Positions 59,000-64,000 of a stretch of 64,000 bases of DNA are shown piece after piece. The notes beneath the pieces were generated by a model. It saw only the letters and a program-made list of their open reading frames with translations. It was not told where the DNA came from and did not search any database. The number at the start of each line of letters is the position of its first letter. Positions within the stretch are counted from its first letter, which is position 1. Location: NCBI RefSeq assembly GCF_036499745.1, contig NZ_DASYDG010000030.1, positions 1 to 64,000 on the forward strand, given 5' to 3'. The stretch is from Pinirhizobacter sp036499745 (GTDB lineage: Bacteria > Pseudomonadota > Gammaproteobacteria > Xanthomonadales > Rhodanobacteraceae). The position numbers and the translations under genes were made by a program.

Positions 59000-59925
59000 A
59001 CGCCTTCGATGTTGCCGTCGTGGGCGAGGTGTATATCGACCACGTCTTCACCGGCCTGGCATCCTGGCCACGCCCTGGCGAGGAGGTGCTTTCGCGCGGC
59101 TATGTCCGCGAGCCAGGCGGCGGCAGCGTAAACACCGCCTGTGGGCTGGCGCGGCTGGGTCGCAGCGTGAGGCTGTTCGGCCTGGTCGGCGCCGTCGACA
59201 TGCCATGGTTTACCGCGCGGCTGGGCGATTTCGGCGTTTCTACCCAAGGCCTTCGTGCCCATCCGGCGGGCACCGGGGTAACTGCCAGCGCCTCCATGGA
59301 CGACGACCGCGGCTTCTTTACCTACAAAGGCGCCAACGCGGAGCTTGGCCAGCTACTGACCGACGAAGATGTCATCGCCGACCTGTGCGCCACGCGCCAC
59401 GTACACTTCGCCCTGCCCCTTGAACGCGGCATCGCGCAAAGCCTGTTGCCACGGCTGGAACGTGCCGGTTGCACCACGTCGCTGGACGTTGGCTTCAGCC
59501 CGGAATGGCTTGGCAATCCACTGAACCGGGATACCTGCCTGGAAGTGGACTATTTCCTGCCGAACCAGAAAGAGTGCGGCCTGCTGCTGGGCAGCGATCA
59601 GGACGAGGCCTTCACCAGGTTCGTACGCAAAGAGGGTTTTGGACACGGCGCGCTGAAGCTTGGGCCCGCCGGTGCATTGGGTGTGGATCGCGAACATGCA
59701 TGGCGGGTGAAACCGCCGAGGGTGGTCGTTCGCGATACCACCGGCGCCGGCGACGCCTTCGATGCAGGCTTCATCGATGCCCTGCTCGACGGGCGCGATC
59801 TAAACACATGCCTCGAGCGGGCCTGCATTTGCGGCGCGTTATGCGCGACCGAAGCAGGTGCGCTGGCGGGGTTGCCAGATATTCAACAGCTTGGGAGTTT
59901 TCATGAGCAAACCTATGGAGGGTAA
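58996..59925 (+). CDS. PfkB family carbohydrate kinase
   Basis: A 309-residue ribokinase-family kinase. The start VAVVGEVYIDHVFTGL and VREPGGGSVNTACGLARLG carry the N-terminal signature with the substrate-binding Gly-rich turn. The C-terminal motif is DTTGAGDAFDAGFIDALL with the catalytic Asp; PNQKECGLLLG follows the ATP edge. I prefer the ATG at 58996 (four-base overlap with the permease stop, AGG ten bases upstream) over one at 58978. Its 3' end overlaps GH4 by 23 bases. In this context it may phosphorylate the imported glycoside at O6 so that GH4 can cleave it. Confidence 0.87.
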   Translation: MNAFDVAVVGEVYIDHVFTGLASWPRPGEEVLSRGYVREPGGGSVNTACGLARLGRSVRLFGLVGAVDMPWFTARLGDFGVSTQGLRAHPAGTGVTASASMDDDRGFFTYKGANAELGQLLTDEDVIADLCATRHVHFALPLERGIAQSLLPRLERAGCTTSLDVGFSPEWLGNPLNRDTCLEVDYFLPNQKECGLLLGSDQDEAFTRFVRKEGFGHGALKLGPAGALGVDREHAWRVKPPRVVVRDTTGAGDAFDAGFIDALLDGRDLNTCLERACICGALCATEAGALAGLPDIQQLGSFHEQTYGG

Positions 59926-61327
59926 AGTCGCCCTGATCGGTGGAGGCGGCGTGCGCGCACCGCTGGTGGTCTACGGCGTGAACGAGGTGGCCCAGGCGCT
60001 GGGCGCCGAAGAAATGGTGTTGTGGGACCCCGATGCCACGCGGCTGGCCATCATGGTGGCGCTTGGCCAGGCCATCGTCACCGAATTCGGTGGCCACTTG
60101 CGCGTGCGCGGCGCCAGCAGCATCGAGCAAGCCATCGAAGGCTCGCGATTCGTCCTGAACAGCGTGCGCGTGGGCGGCATCGCCGGGCGTGCCGCCGATG
60201 AAATGGCTGCCATCACGCGTGGTTATCCGGGACAGGAAACCACCGGCCCCGCCGGTATCGCCATGGCGCTTCGCACCGTGCCGGTAGCCATCGAGCAGGC
60301 GCGATTGGTGGAACGGCTCAGCCCCGAGGCGTGGCTTGTGAACTTCACCAATCCGGCAGGCCTGATCACCCAGGCGGTGAGCAGCCACACCCGGGCCCGC
60401 ATTGTGGGCATCTGTGATACCCCCACCGAGCTTTTCCACAATATCGCCCGCGCGCTGGGGTTACCCAACGACGATGTGATCTGCGATTACGTGGGCCTGA
60501 ACCACCTGGGTTGGGTACGCGGCGTATGGCACAACGGCCAGGATGTGTTCGACCGTCTGCTAGAGGACGAGGCGCTGCTTCGCCAGTTGTACCTGGCGCC
60601 GCTGTTCGACGTGCATATGATCCGGTCGCTGCGCCTGATACCGACGGAATACCTGTTCTTCTATTACGAGCGGCAGCGCGCCCTGGCCAACCAGCGCAGC
60701 CAGGGTGCCAGCCGGGGTGGCGAGATCGAGCAACTCAACATTGCGCTAATCGCTTCACTTACATCGAAACTCAATGCCGGCGATGGCCACGGCGCCGTGC
60801 AAGCCTATGCGGCCTATCTCAACCAGCGGTCGGGCAGCTACATGAAGCTCGAGGCGGAAGGCGGCTCCGCCTTCGATGAAGGCGTGGAGCTTGACGTCGA
60901 TCCGTTCCGTGTCAGCTCGGGCTATCACCGCATCGCCATTGACGTGATGAGCGCCCTCACCGGTGCCCTGCCCGCCACCATCGTTGTGAACACACGCAAC
61001 CAGGGTGCCATCCCAGGCCTGCCCGATGACGACATCGTGGAGATTGCCTCGCGCATCGACCGGAACACCATTACGCCCGAAGCCACCGATGCCCTGCCCG
61101 ATGCCGTGCTCGGCATGGTCCAGTCGGTGAAGGCTTACGAACGTGCCGTGATCGATGCCGCTCTTTCAGGTGATTGGCTAACAGCACGCAAGGCCATGCT
61201 GATCCATCCCGCTGTCGGTGAATGGTCGCCCTCGCAGCCATTGCTCGAAGCCCTGTTCGGCCACGCGCACGACGACGGCGAATGTCCGTGCGGAGGGCCG
61301 ATCCCCTGGTCCGTGGCGCGCCCATAG
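59903..61327 (+). CDS. GH4 family 6-phospho-beta-glycosidase
   Basis: A 474-residue NAD- and metal-dependent glycosidase of GH4. The Rossmann start is KVALIGGGGVRAPLVV. NSVRVGGIAGRAADE (87-101) corresponds to the RVGG block of the 6-phospho-beta-glucosidase subgroup, followed by PGQETTGPAGI and NFTNPAG (147-153). Metal-binding Cys171 is in GICDTP and His201 in LNHLGW. GH4 works by oxidation at C3, elimination and re-addition, in the cytoplasm. GGAG precedes the ATG. Substrates are usually made by a PTS; none is seen, and the overlapping PfkB kinase is the candidate source of the phosphate. Confidence 0.87.
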   Translation: MSKPMEGKVALIGGGGVRAPLVVYGVNEVAQALGAEEMVLWDPDATRLAIMVALGQAIVTEFGGHLRVRGASSIEQAIEGSRFVLNSVRVGGIAGRAADEMAAITRGYPGQETTGPAGIAMALRTVPVAIEQARLVERLSPEAWLVNFTNPAGLITQAVSSHTRARIVGICDTPTELFHNIARALGLPNDDVICDYVGLNHLGWVRGVWHNGQDVFDRLLEDEALLRQLYLAPLFDVHMIRSLRLIPTEYLFFYYERQRALANQRSQGASRGGEIEQLNIALIASLTSKLNAGDGHGAVQAYAAYLNQRSGSYMKLEAEGGSAFDEGVELDVDPFRVSSGYHRIAIDVMSALTGALPATIVVNTRNQGAIPGLPDDDIVEIASRIDRNTITPEATDALPDAVLGMVQSVKAYERAVIDAALSGDWLTARKAMLIHPAVGEWSPSQPLLEALFGHAHDDGECPCGGPIPWSVARP

Positions 61328-61354
61328 GTGTGAGGCGTTAAGCCACACCGACCC

Positions 61355-61382
61355 GGCCCTGCCGCTGTAAGGCGGCAGGGCC
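61355..61382 (+). terminator. Strong hairpin terminator after the GH4 operon
   Basis: An 11-bp perfect stem GGCCCTGCCGC/GCGGCAGGGCC with loop TGTAAG lies 28 bases after the GH4 stop and is followed by TT. It separates the large plus-strand carbohydrate operons from the minus-strand genes at the right end, and may act on both. Confidence 0.7.
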
Positions 61383-61397
61383 TTATGCCAATGGCAA

Positions 61398-61502
61398 CTA
61401 GCGCGCCGCAGCCTTCTTCGCGTCCTTGGCGGCCTTCTTTTCCTTCATGGTCTTGGCGGGCTTCTTCTTGTCGCTTTTCTTTGAATCCATGCCCTTACTC
61501 AT
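61398..61502 (-). CDS. Lysine-rich 34-residue small protein
   Basis: A short frame from the ATG at 61502 to TAG at 61398 encodes 34 residues, starting MSKGMDSKKSDKKKPAKTMK and ending KDAKKAAAR. Lysine and alanine make up more than half; there is no hydrophobic segment. AGAGGA lies eight bases before the ATG, a good ribosome site. Similar small Lys/Ala-rich proteins occur as nucleic-acid-binding or cationic proteins, but I know no assigned function. It stands alone between the GH4 terminator and an intergenic gap. Confidence 0.65.
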   Translation of the reverse strand: MSKGMDSKKSDKKKPAKTMKEKKAAKDAKKAAAR

Positions 61503-61778
61503 CGCGTATGTCCTCTGGCTGTGATGGTATGCACTTTACCCGGTGTTACGGCCCCAGAGCGACTACCCAGGCTGAATAAAGCGGCAAGGTGACACCTTCG
61601 AGGGTGGTCCTGCCCGTGAGCGCCTTCGCGGTGGTAGGTGAGGACTCATACCGAGCGTTATCGGCTTGGCCAACACCGGGCCGGTTCATCCAGATCCCGC
61701 TGTCCCTGCACCCTCGTCTGGCTCGACTCCTTTTCAAGTGAGACCAGATGGCCAGGGTCTTGAGCATGTCGGTGCCCC
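61503..61778. other. Intergenic gap with one doubtful small frame
   Basis: 276 bases between the Lys-rich gene and the DUF1345 gene. On the minus strand, 61689-61546 encodes a 47-residue frame (MNRPGVGQADNARYESSPTT... ending WVVALGP) with a purine-rich sequence upstream. It has no recognised domain and its codons are less GC-biased than genuine genes here, so I do not call it. No clear hairpin or promoter was seen otherwise. Confidence 0.3.
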
Positions 61779-62450
61779 TCAGGCGCGGCTGGCCACCACG
61801 TTGACGGTGATGGCAATGATCACCACATTGAAGAAGAAGGCGATCACGCTTTGCCCCAGGGCCGTGCGGCGAAGGTACTGGTCGGCGATCTGCACATCGG
61901 ACACCTGGAAGCACATGCCGATTACTGCGGCAAAGTAAAGGAAGTCCCAGTAGTCCGGTTCCTTCGTGCCTGGGAACTGCAAACGCTCCGAGCCGTTGTT
62001 GCACATGTAATAGTCGTACGCATAGTGCATGGCGAACATGGTGTTGAAGAACAACCACGTGAGCAGCAGGCTGCCGCACGCCGCCACCACGCCCCAGGTG
62101 CTGTTGTCGTGTGCCTTGCCCAGTTCAATGGCCAGCGCCACAAGTACCGTGCCGGCCACAATCACGCTGCTCCACAATACCGCCCATCGGCCCGGCGCCT
62201 GCGCCCTGGCGCGGAGTTTCATCTTCTTGCTGTCCGAGCGGGCGAACAGATGCGCTATCGAAACAAGGAAGCTTATCGCTGCGGCATCGAAAGCCGTGAG
62301 CAAGGCCAGGTTGAAGCTCTTGCCCGCCATCAGCAGGATCACCAGCAGGGCAAGGAAAATACCACCGGCAATGGCCCAGCGCGGCCGCGCGCGCAGGTGC
62401 CTGAACCATCCGCCTCGATGGCCTGGTGCTGCGCGTCCTTCGTCGGTCAT
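61779..62450 (-). CDS. DUF1345 membrane protein
   Basis: A 223-residue inner-membrane protein with about five helices (RWAIAGGIFLALLVILLMAG; LTAFDAAAISFLVSIAHLF; VLWSSVIVAGTVLVALAIELGK; GSLLLTWLFFNTMFAMHYAYDYY; SVIAFFFNVVIIAITVNVVA). The block FAMHYAYDYY and GTKEPDYWDFLYFAAVIGMCFQVSDVQI is the DUF1345 hallmark. The function is unknown. GGGAG six bases before the ATG at 62450 chooses this start over one nine codons earlier. It follows the TMEM175-like gene by 23 bases on the same strand. Confidence 0.88.
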   Translation of the reverse strand: MTDEGRAAPGHRGGWFRHLRARPRWAIAGGIFLALLVILLMAGKSFNLALLTAFDAAAISFLVSIAHLFARSDSKKMKLRARAQAPGRWAVLWSSVIVAGTVLVALAIELGKAHDNSTWGVVAACGSLLLTWLFFNTMFAMHYAYDYYMCNNGSERLQFPGTKEPDYWDFLYFAAVIGMCFQVSDVQIADQYLRRTALGQSVIAFFFNVVIIAITVNVVASRA

Positions 62451-62473
62451 TGAATTCTCCCGTTCCATTGAAA

Positions 62474-63112
62474 TCACGCCTTGATGGGGGCCTCACCACG
62501 GCCAAGCGATACCGACAGCAGCCGCAAGCCGATGCCGATCGCTGCCACGGGTATTGCCACCCAGGTAAAGCCAAGCGTGTATAGCACCAGGGCAAGGAAG
62601 ACCACGGCCACGAAAAGGTATTCCGCCAGCCAGGAAAGGCAGCGCCTCCGAGAGAGGGTCGGCGCCAGTCCCGCCACGAGCGAGCTGTAGCCCCAGGCCA
62701 GGCCCAGGCTGGCATAGGTGGCCGCCAGGACCGCTCCATAGGCCACCGTGCCCGAATGCGTGGTGTTGTCCACATTGGTCAGGAAGTAGCGGACCACCAC
62801 CGGCAGCAGGCCCACCAGGCTCAGCAACAACAGGTTCAGCCACGTGGCCGGCCCATCCACATCGCTCATGTGGGCAAGGTTCCGCCGATGCGCCATCCAG
62901 ACCGCGGCGATCAGCAGGAAACTCATGAAGTACACGCCCAGGGGCAAGGCCCATATATCGAAGAACGATTTACCTGCCTGGAATTCCGGCCGGAGCTCTA
63001 CCGCGGACAACGTCAAGGCGATGGCGAACACGCCATCGGACATCATCACCAGGCGATCGAGATGCCGCTGGCGGATATGTTCTTCTGGAACAAGCGAAGG
63101 TGTTGGTGACAT
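62474..63112 (-). CDS. TMEM175 family putative potassium channel (DUF1211)
   Basis: A 212-residue inner-membrane protein. The first helix RLVMMSDGVFAIALTLSAVEL is the TMEM175 selectivity and gate motif (normally FSDGVFAIAxTLL; here the first residue of SDG is preceded by Met). Further helices are LPLGVYFMSFLLIAAVWMAH, WLNLLLLSLVGLLPVVVRYF and the terminal ALVLYTLGFTWVAIPVAAIGI. Bacterial members form K+-permeable channels. Start at the ATG at 63112, six codons inside an upstream in-frame start. It lies ten bases after the GNAT gene. Confidence 0.85.
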   Translation of the reverse strand: MSPTPSLVPEEHIRQRHLDRLVMMSDGVFAIALTLSAVELRPEFQAGKSFFDIWALPLGVYFMSFLLIAAVWMAHRRNLAHMSDVDGPATWLNLLLLSLVGLLPVVVRYFLTNVDNTTHSGTVAYGAVLAATYASLGLAWGYSSLVAGLAPTLSRRRCLSWLAEYLFVAVVFLALVLYTLGFTWVAIPVAAIGIGLRLLSVSLGRGEAPIKA

Positions 63113-63122
63113 GCAGGACGCC

Positions 63123-63593
63123 CTAATCAAGTCGCTTGCGAAAATTAAGCCGCGCCACTTCGTAACCCAGCCGTTTGTTCAGCTCAATCATTCGTTCGTT
63201 GGCAACGCGGACATTCGAATCCATCAAGACCGAACCCATGCTGCGTGCCCATACTTCGGCGAGCTCCTTGAGCCTTGTCGCCACACTGCGGCCTCGATGA
63301 TCCGGGTGCACCCACAGCGCGCGGACGTGGCAGGCGGGAAGCTTGTCGATCGTCATCATGTTCAGGCGGATCACGCCCACCATGGTGTCGCCATCAAAAC
63401 CGGCAATGCAACGATGCTTCGACGGATCCCCGGTTAGCTGGGCGATGATTTCCAGGCGTGTCTGCGATCGTTCGTCATCGGAATCGGGAATATACCCTTC
63501 TGTCGAGTCCCGCCGTGCGTTTTCGCAGAAAAGGCTGAAGGCGTGAACCTCGGCAGGATCTGAAGGATCAATCGGTCGATAAACCATGGCCAT
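63123..63593 (-). CDS. GNAT family N-acetyltransferase
   Basis: A 156-residue acetyltransferase. The acetyl-CoA loop is VRALWVHPDHRGRSVATRLKELAE, and NVRVANERMIELNKRLGYEVARLNFRKRL ends the domain. The acceptor is unknown. I start it at the ATG at 63593; an ATG two codons later is equally possible, and a frame extending to 63689 would overlap the neighbouring membrane gene and is rejected. Likely in one operon with the TMEM175-like and DUF1345 genes downstream. Confidence 0.82.
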   Translation of the reverse strand: MAMVYRPIDPSDPAEVHAFSLFCENARRDSTEGYIPDSDDERSQTRLEIIAQLTGDPSKHRCIAGFDGDTMVGVIRLNMMTIDKLPACHVRALWVHPDHRGRSVATRLKELAEVWARSMGSVLMDSNVRVANERMIELNKRLGYEVARLNFRKRLD

Positions 63594-63601
63594 GGACAGG
63601 C

Positions 63602-64000
63602 TTAAGCCTCGTTTTCGAGCCGGTGGCCGAGAAACTTGTTGATGCACGCACCGACGCCCAGGCCAACGAACCAGATCACCGCAATCCAATAGGCATCGAA
63701 ATGCGGGGCCAGGTCGAAGCTTTCCAGGAAGCCCCAGGCGGTGGCAAAACTCAAGGCCAGGCCACCGGCGATCAGGGTCTGCCGCACGGTGAGGAAACGA
63801 ATGTATTCATCGGTCTCTTCCACCAGGTATCGGCCGATCGCGGCGAAGATGCCGATAATCGGCAAAGCCGGCAGTACGGCAACCACGTAGGCCAGGGGAC
63901 CGGTAAGATGGCCGCGACCGATCGCCACCTCGGCGGCGAACAGCAGCACAATGTAAGCGAAGCTGAGCACGAGAACCGTGCGGTTGTAACGTTTATAAGC
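63602..64000 (-). CDS. Small polytopic membrane protein (5' end outside window)
   Basis: The frame is open to the right edge, and the visible 132 codons begin inside AYKRYNRTVLVLSFAYIVLL, so the start lies beyond the window. About four helices are visible (VLVLSFAYIVLLFAAEVA; LAYVVAVLPALPIIGIFAAIG; LIAGGLALSFATAWGFL; AYWIAVIWFVGLGVGACI). The soluble link YLVEETDEYIRFLTVRQT is conserved in small unnamed membrane proteins of related bacteria. The function is not known. It ends eight bases before the GNAT start. Confidence 0.7.
   Translation of the reverse strand, partial: AYKRYNRTVLVLSFAYIVLLFAAEVAIGRGHLTGPLAYVVAVLPALPIIGIFAAIGRYLVEETDEYIRFLTVRQTLIAGGLALSFATAWGFLESFDLAPHFDAYWIAVIWFVGLGVGACINKFLGHRLENEA

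Noticed and set aside
59903..61327. GH4 protein as a MelA-type alpha-galactosidase acting on free sugars
   Set aside because: The block at residues 87-101 and the region before NFTNPAG resemble the 6-phospho-beta-glucosidase subgroup more; left open for assay.
1..64000. tRNA or rRNA genes, CRISPR arrays, insertion sequences and prophage genes
   Set aside because: I looked for T-loop motifs, regularly spaced repeats and transposase or integrase signatures and saw none; a tRNA or repeat search program would be needed to exclude them fully.

Overview
The window looks like a chromosomal segment of a GC-rich gammaproteobacterium of the Xanthomonadales (Lysobacterales), most like Rhodanobacteraceae such as Luteibacter or Dyella. 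The basis is the ftsK-lolA and trxB-aat housekeeping genes, the Xanthomonas-type oxidative L-fucose pathway, two large TonB-dependent receptors beside carbohydrate-active enzymes, and leucine and kynurenine catabolic genes. The genus is inferred from gene content only. I see no rRNA, tRNA, insertion sequence, prophage or CRISPR array.

Layout. 1-13700: mostly housekeeping genes: a cut DUF2339 membrane protein, lolA, ftsK, ald, trxB, a FemAB-like acyltransferase, a VOC protein, aat, an aldo/keto reductase, ispG and a cardiolipin synthase-like enzyme. 13753-22342: an L-fucose catabolic regulon. An aldose dehydrogenase, lactonase, 2-keto-3-deoxyfuconate dehydrogenase, diketo hydrolase, fuconate dehydratase and L-lactate dehydrogenase run on the plus strand. 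A mutarotase and a FucP permease run on the minus strand, and an IclR regulator faces away from fucP. The same ATGAAC-N5-GTTCAT palindrome lies in front of the catabolic operon and between fucP and the regulator. 22350-24738: feoA-feoB plus a small cysteine-tailed membrane protein, behind a Fur-box-like promoter. 24818-29855: leucine degradation genes (3-methylglutaconyl-CoA hydratase, biotin-carrying MCC subunit, HMG-CoA lyase) interrupted by a secreted GH5 gene; the MCC beta subunit is absent. 29895-39089: a secreted amidohydrolase, three GNATs in tandem, an SDR, an EF-P-like protein, a FUSC membrane protein, then ACMSD and kynureninase.

39107-61327: a large carbohydrate locus. An AgaR-like repressor, an amidohydrolase and a DhnA-type aldolase diverge from agaS, two PfkB kinases, an alpha-galactosidase/alpha-N-acetylgalactosaminidase-like enzyme, an Oar-type TonB receptor and a GH35 beta-galactosidase. 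The divergon carries tandem CTTTCGTTT repeats. Next comes a two-gene isonitrile module: a PvcA/IsnA-type isonitrile synthase and a PvcB/IsnB-type Fe(II)/2-oxoglutarate oxygenase, overlapping by four bases and with somewhat more A/T-rich codons. It is followed by a second TonB receptor, an APC permease, a third PfkB kinase and a GH4 6-phospho-beta-glycosidase, all tightly coupled. This last set suggests uptake of a glycoside, phosphorylation by a cytoplasmic kinase instead of a PTS, and hydrolysis by GH4. 61328-64000: a terminator, a 34-residue lysine-rich small protein gene, and four small genes (DUF1345, TMEM175-like channel, GNAT, and a membrane protein cut by the window edge).

The most interesting parts are the isonitrile pair inside a sugar-uptake locus, the apparent PTS-independent GH4 route, the shared fucose operator, and an Aga-type locus with no recognisable NagA/AgaA deacetylase.
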